A stretch of 64,000 bases of DNA from Poriferisodalis sp965214215 (GTDB taxonomy: Bacteria; Actinomycetota; Acidimicrobiia; Acidimicrobiales; Poriferisodalaceae), in contig NZ_CBDCBD010000003.1 in assembly GCF_965214215.1 (NCBI RefSeq), positions 2,938,165 through 3,002,164 of the forward strand. The letters run 5' to 3'. Within the stretch, counting starts at the first letter, position 1, and each line of letters begins with the position of its first letter. The notes under the pieces are model-generated. The model was not told the origin of the DNA, made no database searches, and worked only from the letters and a program-made list of their open reading frames with translations. Shown in pieces: positions 50,570 to 58,336 of this stretch. The position numbers and the translations under genes are program-made.

Positions 50570-51733
50570 TTACTCGAACGTGCGCCTGGCCGTTTCCCAA
50601 GCGTTGATCTTGTCCCAGTCGTACTCCACTCCCAGCCCCGGGCCGGTGGGCACTGCGACGCATCCGTCAGCACCCACATCGTCGAGGCCATCGCCGTAAC
50701 CGTCTGCGTAGATCGGCGGTTGCAGGCAGTTCTGCGACGTGTCGGGATTGACCAAGCCGAGTTCGTAGAAGAGCGTGTTGGGTATGGCCGACATGCAGTG
50801 TCGGTGCATCGGGCCGGCCGTGTGGAGCTGTACCTCCATGCCGATGGCGTCGCAGAAGTGGGCCAGTTTCATCGTGCCGGTGATGCCGCCGTCCAACTCG
50901 GGATCGACGTGCATGATGTCGGTGCCACGAGCGAGCACGAAGTCGGCCTTTTGCTCGAATCCTCGGATGTGCTCGGCAATGAGCATCGGTGTGCGGATGA
51001 AATCTCGTAGGCGCTGGTGAGCGGCGGCGCTCGAAGAGGCATCGCGGTACGGGTCTTCGTACCACAGGAATCCCAGGTCATCGCAAGCCCGACCGACTTC
51101 CACGGCATCCATGAATGACCCCAAGGACGACGCGGGGTCTGTCATCAGCTTCATCGTGGACCCGACGCGCTCGCGAACCGCTGTCATGATGCCGATCTCG
51201 TTGTCCACGTCGCCGTCGAAGAAGCCGTGAATCTTGAACGCGGGGAAACCTCGTTGCTGGCATTCCTCCGCGAAGTCCGCGTACTTTTCGATGCTGTCGA
51301 GGCCGCCGGGCGTCTGTTGGCCCGGTGTCGTACTCGCATATGTCGGCAGCCGTTCCCGGTACCCGCCCAGCAGCTGGCTGATGGAGGCGCCGTACTTCTT
51401 GCCCGCAAGATCCCACAGGGCTGTGTCCAGAGCTGCGATGCCGACCTTGTCGAAGTGCCGGAACTGCACTTTGAGGAGTTCGAATACCCGTTCGCGCTGC
51501 TCTGGGTCCCTGCCGATCAGCAGCGGTGCCATATCGCAGACCTGTGCCATCGCGTGTTCGGTTGCGCCGTAGTGGGGTGCGTAGCTTCCCGTGTGACCGT
51601 CGTCGGTCTCGATTGACACGATGAACTTCGAGACGCTCGTCTCTGCCCCAGGCGAGTAGGCCCAGATCGAGGGACCGACGTCGGGGAGTTGATACGTGTA
51701 GGCCTGAACGACGATGCGGCTGATCTTGCTCAT
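50570..51733 (-). CDS. Enolase-superfamily protein (mandelate racemase / muconate lactonising enzyme family)
   Basis: A 387-residue (beta/alpha)7-barrel acid-sugar-type dehydratase or epimerase. The barrel shows AFKIHGFFDGDVDNEIGIM with the catalytic K-x-H, MKLMTDPASSLGSFMDAVEV (first metal Asp), LWYEDPYRDASSSAAAHQRL (Glu) and TDIMHVDPELDGGITGTMKL (third ligand). LHTAGPMHRHCMSAIPNTLF near the end is the general-base side. Its start overlaps the uridine phosphorylase stop by four bases, so the two genes form an operon. The substrate is not known. Confidence 0.87.
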   Translation of the reverse strand: MSKISRIVVQAYTYQLPDVGPSIWAYSPGAETSVSKFIVSIETDDGHTGSYAPHYGATEHAMAQVCDMAPLLIGRDPEQRERVFELLKVQFRHFDKVGIAALDTALWDLAGKKYGASISQLLGGYRERLPTYASTTPGQQTPGGLDSIEKYADFAEECQQRGFPAFKIHGFFDGDVDNEIGIMTAVRERVGSTMKLMTDPASSLGSFMDAVEVGRACDDLGFLWYEDPYRDASSSAAAHQRLRDFIRTPMLIAEHIRGFEQKADFVLARGTDIMHVDPELDGGITGTMKLAHFCDAIGMEVQLHTAGPMHRHCMSAIPNTLFYELGLVNPDTSQNCLQPPIYADGYGDGLDDVGADGCVAVPTGPGLGVEYDWDKINAWETARRTFE

Positions 51734-52521
51734 GGTGCACCTCGGTGAGATTTCTGTTGAAGCAGCCGGCGGGCGGCCTCGACGACCACTCCAACGGCCC
51801 GCTCCTCAGTGTTGGCGATGCGGCCTTCGTCGACGACGGCTTCGGACTCGGTCCGCTGCGCGATCACCCCGGCGACGCACCCGGCCCGCCAGCCGTTGGC
51901 AGCGCACATCGTGAACAGCGTGGCCGACTCCATCTCGTAGTTGAGCACGCCGATGCGACGCCACTCGGCCAGGCTGCCCCGCAGCCACCCGACGACATCC
52001 CCGGCCACGGTGTCGTAGCGCTCCTGGCCGGGGTAGAAGGTGTCGCTCGACGCTGTGATCCCAACCTGATGGGGAGCGTCGAGGGCGATTGCGGCATCGA
52101 CCAGGGCCCGGGTGCACTCGAACGAGGAGGCAGCCGGGTACTCCAGCGGAGCGAAGTGCCGACTCGCCCCGTCGAGGCGAACCGCGGCCTGGGTGATGAC
52201 CAGGTCACCGATCAGCAGATCCGGCTGGATCGACCCCGTCGTGCCGACCCGCAGGAACGTCCGCACACCGACCTGAGCCAGCTCCTCGACCGCAACCGAG
52301 GTGGACGGTCCGCCGACGCCGGTCGAGCAGACCGCTACGGGCTGGCCGTCGATCGACGCCCGGTAGGTCGTGAACTCCCGGACGGAGGCCAAGTGCGCCG
52401 GCTCGTCCATCGTCTCGGCGATCCTCGCCACCCGGGCCGGGTCGCCCGGCACGATGGCCAGCGTGGCCCCGTCCAGATCGGCGGCGCTCACCCCAAGGTG
52501 CATCACCCGCTCAACACTCAT
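51730..52521 (-). CDS. udp: Uridine phosphorylase (nucleoside phosphorylase family)
   Basis: Splits uridine with phosphate to uracil and ribose 1-phosphate. 263 residues: LAIVPGDPARVARIAETMDE (phosphate-binding loop), VCSTGVGGPSTSVAVEELAQ and FLRVGTTGSIQPDLLIGDLV are characteristic of the UDP branch, while VLNYEMESATLFTMCAANGW carries the ribose-binding E-M-E. It is the first gene of a two-gene operon with the enolase-superfamily gene. Related activities on other nucleosides cannot be excluded. Confidence 0.9.
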   Translation of the reverse strand: MSVERVMHLGVSAADLDGATLAIVPGDPARVARIAETMDEPAHLASVREFTTYRASIDGQPVAVCSTGVGGPSTSVAVEELAQVGVRTFLRVGTTGSIQPDLLIGDLVITQAAVRLDGASRHFAPLEYPAASSFECTRALVDAAIALDAPHQVGITASSDTFYPGQERYDTVAGDVVGWLRGSLAEWRRIGVLNYEMESATLFTMCAANGWRAGCVAGVIAQRTESEAVVDEGRIANTEERAVGVVVEAARRLLQQKSHRGAP

Positions 52522-52630
52522 CGCCCGACCCTATTTCTCCGTCGTCGACAGGGTGGCGGACGGAGTACGACCGGTCTTGCGAAGTTCTGGAGCACGGCAA
52601 GCACCGTAGACGTAAGGCAAACGACGCTTA

Positions 52631-52657
52631 CCTAAACTTTCAGAGCAAGTGTTTAGG
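52631..52657. other. Stem-loop in the gap upstream of udp
   Basis: CCTAAAC (52631-52637) and GTTTAGG (52651-52657) form a perfect 7-bp inverted repeat with a 13-base loop; GTAAG/CTTAC lies just before. It could be an operator for udp or a weak terminator of the debris beyond. There is no T-run. Confidence 0.35.
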
Positions 52658-52675
52658 TTGGCTTCTGGCCGATGG

Positions 52676-52873
52676 TCACAGTCCTAGGACGGCTCGCAGT
52701 CCGTCATCGATGGCATCGACCAGAGCCCGGGGCAGCCGGCCCGCACGCTCCCCCAGCCATGCGCGATCGACCAGTTCCAATCCGAGTGGCACTGCAACGG
52801 AGTCGGTGGGCAGGCCGGTCACCGCAGCGTCGAGCAGGACATTGCCGGCGAGGCCAGCGCGATCGAGATTCAC
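52676..52873 (-). pseudogene. MazF-family toxin C-terminal remnant
   Basis: A 65-codon frame reading LAGNVLLDAAVTGLPTDSVA and WLGERAGRLPRALVDAIDDG then LRAVLGL. This is the second half of a MazF/ChpB-type toxin (aGNvll...tGLPtDSv...vG.Lp..l...id.gL). The N-terminal half with RGeVw is missing. It is preceded directly by another truncated gene, so the junction looks like the product of a deletion. Confidence 0.65.
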
Positions 52874-53037
52874 GGCGTCTGGGTTTGACGCCCGATTATC
52901 AGTACGTCAATCCCAAGCAGCTCAGGCGCCGACTCCACCGCCGACTCGATCTGCTCCTCAGTCGCCAACTTCGCTTCGGGCACTGGGACAGCCGAACCGT
53001 CGTCGTTAAGCCGCCACAACGACATCCTCGTCGCCAT
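52870..53037 (-). pseudogene. Truncated DUF91/EndoMS-like nuclease N-terminus
   Basis: A 55-codon frame: MATRMSLWRLNDDGSAVPVP then EAKLATEEQIESAVESAPEL and LGIDVLIIGRQTQTP, then TGA. It resembles the N-terminal strand-helix part of DUF91/DUF4268-type nucleases, in which LGxDvLIIGRQ is followed by the SGGRIDLLAID catalytic core, absent here. The stop overlaps the MazF remnant's GTG. Confidence 0.6.
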
Positions 53038-53220
53038 CGCTCGCTACCCCCTTGTGCAGATTCGTGCCAGCTGACGCTAACCCGCTGGCTGATTCCACGT
53101 GCCGTCGAGTCGCTTGTCCGCTCCCTGCCAAGGCCGACCGAGCCGAGCGGCGACGGGCGAAGGAACATGGCGACGTAATCCGGGGCGATGCTGGCCTCGA
53201 ACGTATCTAGAGTTCTCGGT

Positions 53221-53523
53221 ATGGACGAGTCACAGCCACCGCAGGCTGTCGAGGTCGAGGCCCTGCAGCCCTACAATCTGTGGATCAGATTCGACGATGG
53301 CGTGAGCGGCACCGTGGACCTCGCCCAGTGGTCAACCCGAGGGAGATTCGCTGCCTGGTCGGATGCGACTTTCTTCAAGACAGCGCATCTGCGGCCATAC
53401 GGCGCGATCGCTTGGGGCAAGGACGACACACTCGAACTCGATCCCACAGCTATGTATTTGCATCTCACCGGCAAGTGCTTCGAAGACCTCCACCCGAAGC
53501 CGTGGCCCGAGTTGGCTGGCTGA
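53221..53523 (+). CDS. DUF2442-family protein
   Basis: A 100-residue protein. AVEVEALQPYNLWIRFDDGV, GTVDLAQWSTRGRFAAWSDA and AIAWGKDDTLELDPTAMYLH are the core of DUF2442. Members usually pair with a DUF4160 protein, as here (next gene 18 bases on), in a putative toxin-antitoxin unit whose mechanism is not known. ATG 53221 is preferred to 53188, which adds eleven unconserved residues. Confidence 0.85.
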   Translation: MDESQPPQAVEVEALQPYNLWIRFDDGVSGTVDLAQWSTRGRFAAWSDATFFKTAHLRPYGAIAWGKDDTLELDPTAMYLHLTGKCFEDLHPKPWPELAG

Positions 53524-53541
53524 GCTCAACGCAGTCTCGTC

Positions 53542-53802
53542 ATGGCCGAGCTCAGCCGTTTCTACGGGATCGTCATTCGTATGTACGGCAACGATCACGC
53601 GCCACCTCACTTTCATGCCGTCTACGCGGACCGGTCAGCGCTCGTGGAAATAGCGACCCTTCGGTTGATACGTGGGAATCTGCCGCGTCGCGCGCGAGGC
53701 CTCGTAGCTGAATGGGCCAAGACCCACCAAACCGAACTTGTCGAGTCATGGCAGCGACTCAACCGAGGCGAGACCCCAGCGAAGATCGATCCGCTGGACT
53801 GA
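53542..53802 (+). CDS. DUF4160-family protein
   Basis: An 86-residue protein: RFYGIVIRMYGNDHAPPHFH followed by AVYADRSALVEIATL and RARGLVAEWAKTHQTELVES. The dense HAPPHFHA histidine motif is the signature of DUF4160. It forms an apparent toxin-antitoxin pair with the DUF2442 gene. Which member is the toxin is not settled. Confidence 0.87.
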   Translation: MAELSRFYGIVIRMYGNDHAPPHFHAVYADRSALVEIATLRLIRGNLPRRARGLVAEWAKTHQTELVESWQRLNRGETPAKIDPLD

Positions 53803-53963
53803 ACGCAGGCAAGCTCGCTCCAATCGTTGGATGACTTGGCGTCAGACTTGAAATTTGCCGTCACTGCTGCTCGTCGACTCGGACGGTCAAATCGGTAGCG
53901 CTCGGTAAGCACAGTTGAAGTCGGCGCCGCCATACTGCGGGGCGGGCGATTGAAGGGGCAGCT

Positions 53964-55577
53964 GTGAGCGAATCTCGCCAGAGCGAAGTGGTGGTGCTGG
54001 GTGCTGGGGTGTCGGGCATCTACCAGATCAAGCGCTTGGTGGACCTCGGCATCGACGCCGTGGTGCTCGAAGCCGAGGACGACCTCGGCGGCACCTGGTA
54101 CCGCAACCGCTACCCCGGCTGCCGGTTCGACTCCGAGAGCTACACCTACGGCTACTCGTTCTCGAAAGAGCTGCTGGACGAATGGCACTGGAAGGAGCGC
54201 TTCAGCTCCCAGCCTGAGAACCTGCGCTACCTGAACTACGTGGCCGAAAAGTTCGACCTGCGTCGCCACATGCGCTTCGGCAAGCGAGTCGAACGCATGG
54301 CGTGGGACGAGAGCGAGCGCCGCTGGCACCTCTCGCTCGCCGACGGCGACACCCACACCACTCGCTTCGTGGTCACCAGCCTCGGACCGCTGTCGGCGCC
54401 GACCCTGCCCTCCTATCCCGGCATGGACGAATTCGAAGGCCCCTCGTTTCACACCTTCTTCTGGCCCAAAGAGCCCGTGGAGCTGGCCGGCAAACGCGTC
54501 GGCGTCATCGGCACCGGGGCTACCGGCATCCAGGTGATCGGCGAGATCGCAGACAAGGTCGCCGAGCTCAAGGTGTTCCAGCGCCGCCCCAATTGGAGCA
54601 CCCCGCTGAACAACTCCCCCATCTCCGAGACAGAGATGGACGAGATCCGCGATCGCTACGACGAGATCTTCGCCAACTGCGCTGCCTCGCCCCAAGGCTT
54701 CGAGCATGTGCCCCGCTGGGGATTCTGGGACATGACCGCTGCCGAGCGCCGAGAGCTGTGGGACGAGCTGTACACCCGGTCGGGTTTCGCCATCCTGGCG
54801 GGCAACTTCGCCGAGATCTTCGTGGACGAGGCCGCGAACCGGGAGATGTCGGAGTACATCGCCGAGCGGATCCGCCAACGAGTCAACGACCCTGCCGTGG
54901 CGGAAAAGCTCATCCCCAAAGACCACGGCTTCGGACTGCAGCGGCTGCCGCTGGAAACCGACTACTTCGAGGCCTACAACAACCCCCATGTCGAGCTGGT
55001 GGACCTGTCGCGGACACCCATCGAGCGCGTGACCGCAAGCGGCATCCAGACGACCGACCGCCATCACGACCTGGATCTGATCGTCTATGCCACCGGCTTC
55101 GACGCCATCACCGGGGCATTCGACCGGGTGGACATCCGCGGAGTCGACGGCACCACGCTCGGCGAGAAATGGCGTGACGGCCCCAGCACCTACTGCGGCC
55201 TGCTCTCACACGGCTTCCCCAACATGTTGATGGTGGCCGGACCCCAGAGCGTGTCGGGCTCCACCAACTTCCCGCGGGCCATCGAAGGCGGCGTCGACTG
55301 GGTGACGGGATTGCTCGAATACGTACGCGAGCACGGATACAGCCGGGTGGAAGCGCAGCCCGAAGCCGAGCAGGAATGGGTGGACGAGGTGAAGCGGTTC
55401 CACGAACGGCTGCTGTTCCGGCGCAGCAAGGGCTGGTTCACCGGCTACAACTCCAATGTCGCCGGCCACGAGGAAGGCAAGGTCCGCTACCAGGCCTACT
55501 TCGGCGGAGCCACCCGCTACACCGCCAAGGTCACCGAGCTCGCTGCGAACGGCTACCCCGGCCTCGCCATGGCCTGA
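53964..55577 (+). CDS. Flavin-containing / Baeyer-Villiger-type monooxygenase
   Basis: A 537-residue FAD- and NADPH-dependent monooxygenase. The first Rossmann motif is VVVLGAGVSGIYQIKRLVDL, then DDLGGTWYRNRYPGCRFDSE; the Baeyer-Villiger fingerprint FEGPSFHTFFWP fits FxGxxxHxxxW, and the NADPH motif is VGVIGTGATGIQVIGEIAD. DLDLIVYATGFDAITGAFD is the ATG motif. It would insert oxygen next to a ketone in a steroid-, terpene- or cyclic-ketone-type substrate. The start is GTG with GGGGCAGC before it. Two P450 genes follow in the same direction. Confidence 0.93.
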   Translation: MSESRQSEVVVLGAGVSGIYQIKRLVDLGIDAVVLEAEDDLGGTWYRNRYPGCRFDSESYTYGYSFSKELLDEWHWKERFSSQPENLRYLNYVAEKFDLRRHMRFGKRVERMAWDESERRWHLSLADGDTHTTRFVVTSLGPLSAPTLPSYPGMDEFEGPSFHTFFWPKEPVELAGKRVGVIGTGATGIQVIGEIADKVAELKVFQRRPNWSTPLNNSPISETEMDEIRDRYDEIFANCAASPQGFEHVPRWGFWDMTAAERRELWDELYTRSGFAILAGNFAEIFVDEAANREMSEYIAERIRQRVNDPAVAEKLIPKDHGFGLQRLPLETDYFEAYNNPHVELVDLSRTPIERVTASGIQTTDRHHDLDLIVYATGFDAITGAFDRVDIRGVDGTTLGEKWRDGPSTYCGLLSHGFPNMLMVAGPQSVSGSTNFPRAIEGGVDWVTGLLEYVREHGYSRVEAQPEAEQEWVDEVKRFHERLLFRRSKGWFTGYNSNVAGHEEGKVRYQAYFGGATRYTAKVTELAANGYPGLAMA

Positions 55578-55598
55578 GGGGTCCCGCCGCGTGCACCG

Positions 55599-55660
55599 CC
55601 AGCGCCTGCGCCACCGCCAGCGGCTGCGCCAGCGGCTGCGGCTGCGGCTGCGGCTGCCGG
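55599..55660. repeat. GGCTGC-rich hexamer-like tract
   Basis: About 60 bases of imperfect CAGCGGCTGCGCC / GGCTGC units between the monooxygenase stop and the first P450. It has four consecutive GGCTGC units near 55633-55656. It is non-coding here. Confidence 0.6.
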
Positions 55661-55739
55661 ACCCCACGTTGCGCCGACCTTGCGCGCTCGTTCAACTTGC
55701 GAGCGGGCGAGGCGCATAGTGTGCACGAGGGGCCCAGTG

Positions 55740-56972
55740 ATGTCGACGTGTCCGTTTCATCCGTTCTCGGCGGAATACCTCGCCGATCCGTACCCGACCT
55801 TCGCTTCGGTGCGTGAGGAGACCCCGGCCTTCTACAGCGACGAACTCGACATGTGGGTGGTCACGCGCTACCGGGACGCGTCGATGGTGATGTCGGACAC
55901 CGAACAGTTCTCGGCCTCGAACTCCCAGGATCCGCTGCTGCCGTTCTGCCCAGAGGCCGGCAAGGTCCTCGCCGAGGGGTTCGGCTACACGCCGGTCATG
56001 ACAAATCTGGACCCGCCCGAGCACGCCCGGATTCGCCGGCACAACATGACCGCGTTCTCGACCCGCCGAGTCGCGAACCTCGAGCCGGTCATCCGTGAGA
56101 TCGCCACGAACCTGCTCGACGACATGCTGGCCGAGGATCGGTTCGACTGGGTCGCCGGTCTGGCCTACCCGCTGCCGATCAACGTGATCTTCGAGCTGGT
56201 GGGCTTCCCCAGCTCCGACGCCGACATGGTCAAGGGGTGGGGCGGGGACCGGCTGACCATCATGTTCGGGCACCCTGACGAGAGCGAGCAGCTACGCGTG
56301 GCGCAGAACATGGCGGCGCTGTGGCAGTACTGCTCGGAACATGTGCAGCGTCGCAAAGTCGACCGGGCCGACGACTTCACCTCAGCCCTGCTCGACATCC
56401 GCGATGCCGACCACGAGGCGATCAGCGAGACCGAGATCACCAGCGTCGTCATGGGGCTCGGGATCGCCGGCCACGAGACCACCACCAACCTGTTGGCCAA
56501 TGCAATGCGGCTCCTGGCAGAGCACCCCGACCAGTGGGCCGAGGTCTGTGCCGACCCGTCGCTGATCCCCAACGCTGTCGAGGAAGCCCTCCGCTTCGAC
56601 TCCAGCGTCAACGCGTGGCGGCGGAAGGCACGTACCGATATCGACCTCGGCGAGGGAGCCGTGATCCCTGAGGGGGCCAGAGTGCTGGTACTGCTCGGTT
56701 CGTCCAACCGCGACGCTGCCGAGTTCGACGACCCGGACCGCTTCGACATCCACCGCTCAGGCGCACGCCGCCATCTCTCCTTCGGCAAGGGCATTCACTA
56801 CTGCCTCGGCGCCCCGCTGGCCCGTCTTGAGGCCCGCCTCGCATTCGAGGAGCTCATTCGACGGGCACCCGACCTCCGGCTCGACGACCAGCAGCTCGAC
56901 TACCCGCCCATCATCTCCTTCCGCGGCCCCCGACAGCTCTGGCTCACCCGCAACCGGCAGGACACCCCATGA
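55740..56972 (+). CDS. Cytochrome P450
   Basis: A 410-residue soluble bacterial P450 using two-component electron supply. The I-helix is LGIAGHETTTNLLANAMRLL, the K-helix EEALRFDSSVNAWRR carries E-x-x-R, and the haem-binding loop is HLSFGKGIHYCLGAPLARLE with the Cys thiolate ligand. The N-terminal LADPYPTFASVREETPAFYS is typical of CYP families in actinobacteria. ATG 55740 is chosen as the start; the residues upstream in frame do not resemble the family. Its stop overlaps the second P450 by four bases. Confidence 0.95.
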   Translation: MSTCPFHPFSAEYLADPYPTFASVREETPAFYSDELDMWVVTRYRDASMVMSDTEQFSASNSQDPLLPFCPEAGKVLAEGFGYTPVMTNLDPPEHARIRRHNMTAFSTRRVANLEPVIREIATNLLDDMLAEDRFDWVAGLAYPLPINVIFELVGFPSSDADMVKGWGGDRLTIMFGHPDESEQLRVAQNMAALWQYCSEHVQRRKVDRADDFTSALLDIRDADHEAISETEITSVVMGLGIAGHETTTNLLANAMRLLAEHPDQWAEVCADPSLIPNAVEEALRFDSSVNAWRRKARTDIDLGEGAVIPEGARVLVLLGSSNRDAAEFDDPDRFDIHRSGARRHLSFGKGIHYCLGAPLARLEARLAFEELIRRAPDLRLDDQQLDYPPIISFRGPRQLWLTRNRQDTP

Positions 56973-58204
56973 CCGTGCGGAACTATCACGACCTGGACGA
57001 GTACCCCCAGTGGGCCGCGGACCCCGCAAGCTTCGATTTGAACGACCTCGACGCCCGCTTCCTCGACTACCCGTTCCCGACCTACGCGCGCCTGCGCTCA
57101 GAGTCGCCCATCCACCGCAACAGCGACGGCAGCTTCTTCGTGACCTGCTACGACGAGGTGGCGTCGGTGCTCAACGGACGGGCGATGAGCTCGGACAAGA
57201 AGGCCCCGCTGAGCGGCGTGTTCGGGCCCGACGCTCCGATCTACGAGCACCATGCCAACGTGATGGTGTTCCTCGACCCGCCCGACCATCCCCGCGTGCG
57301 GGGTCTGGTAGCCCACGCATTCCGGACGCGTGCGCTGGCGTCATGGGAGCCGAAGGTCGAGCAAGCCGTCGACGAGCTGCTCTCCGACGCCCTCGTCGAC
57401 GGCGAGATGGACCTCATCGGCGACTTCGCCTATCTCTTGCCCCTCACCGTGATCGGGCAGATGCTCGGCGTCCCCACCGACGACCGTGAGCGATTCAAGA
57501 CTTGGGGAGCGTCGGTGACCGCGTCGCTGGAGCCGAATCCTTCCCAGGAGGTCATCGATCGGGCCAATGCCGCAGTCAAGGACTTCAAGGGCTACCTCGG
57601 TGAGCTTGCTGACCGGCGCCGCCGCGAACCGGGCGACGATCTGATGTCGATCCTCGTCAGCGCCGAGGAAGACGGCCAGGCCCTTACCGAAGTGGAGTTG
57701 TTGCACAACGCTGCATTCCTGCTGAACGCTGGACACGAGACCACCTCGAACCTGATCGGGAGCGGCATGGACGCATTGTTCCGCCATCCCGACCAGCTCG
57801 AACTGCTGCACGAGCGCCCGGATCTGGTGCCCTCGGCAGTCGAGGAGATGCTCCGATTCGACAGTCCCAACCAGATCGGCGGACGCCTAGCGCTCGAAGA
57901 TGTCACCTTGCGGGATACGACGGTGCCGGCGAACACCTTCGTGTGGGTGTCCAACGGCGCCGCCAACCGCGACGCCGCCGCCTGGCAAGAGCCGGATCGC
58001 TTCGACATCACTCGCAATCCCAACCCTCACCTCGCATTCGGACATGGGCCGCACCTCTGCCTGGGAGCAGCGCTGGCTCGACTGGAAGCCCGCGTCGCCC
58101 TTCAGCGCCTTGTTCGCTTCGGAGACCTGCGTCCAGCAGCCCAGCCCATGCGCCGACCCCGCGCTCGCCACAGGGGTTTCCTCTCCTACCCAGTAGCGGT
58201 GTGA
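56969..58204 (+). CDS. Cytochrome P450
   Basis: A 411-residue P450. I-helix LLNAGHETTSNLIGSGMDAL, K-helix AVEEMLRFDSPNQIGGR with E-x-x-R, and haem loop HLAFGHGPHLCLGAALARLE. It is the translationally coupled partner of the P450 before it (ATGA). The two differ considerably in sequence, so they are not a recent duplicate. Both probably act with the upstream monooxygenase on one substrate. No ferredoxin gene is adjacent. Confidence 0.95.
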   Translation: MTVRNYHDLDEYPQWAADPASFDLNDLDARFLDYPFPTYARLRSESPIHRNSDGSFFVTCYDEVASVLNGRAMSSDKKAPLSGVFGPDAPIYEHHANVMVFLDPPDHPRVRGLVAHAFRTRALASWEPKVEQAVDELLSDALVDGEMDLIGDFAYLLPLTVIGQMLGVPTDDRERFKTWGASVTASLEPNPSQEVIDRANAAVKDFKGYLGELADRRRREPGDDLMSILVSAEEDGQALTEVELLHNAAFLLNAGHETTSNLIGSGMDALFRHPDQLELLHERPDLVPSAVEEMLRFDSPNQIGGRLALEDVTLRDTTVPANTFVWVSNGAANRDAAAWQEPDRFDITRNPNPHLAFGHGPHLCLGAALARLEARVALQRLVRFGDLRPAAQPMRRPRARHRGFLSYPVAV

Positions 58205-58336
58205 ACCGGCTCGCGGGCAGCATCATCGATCGCCACATCAACGACTGCTGGCGGCTGAGAATCGGAGCACCGTGGCGTGGCGGGCTCCTGCTCGGTCAGC
58301 CCGTCCAGAACGCGCTGATCTGAACCAATCTGACGG

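Noticed and set aside
55599..55660. GGCTGC tract as a CRISPR or minisatellite array
   Set aside because: Units are irregular hexamers without spacers, and no cas genes are present.
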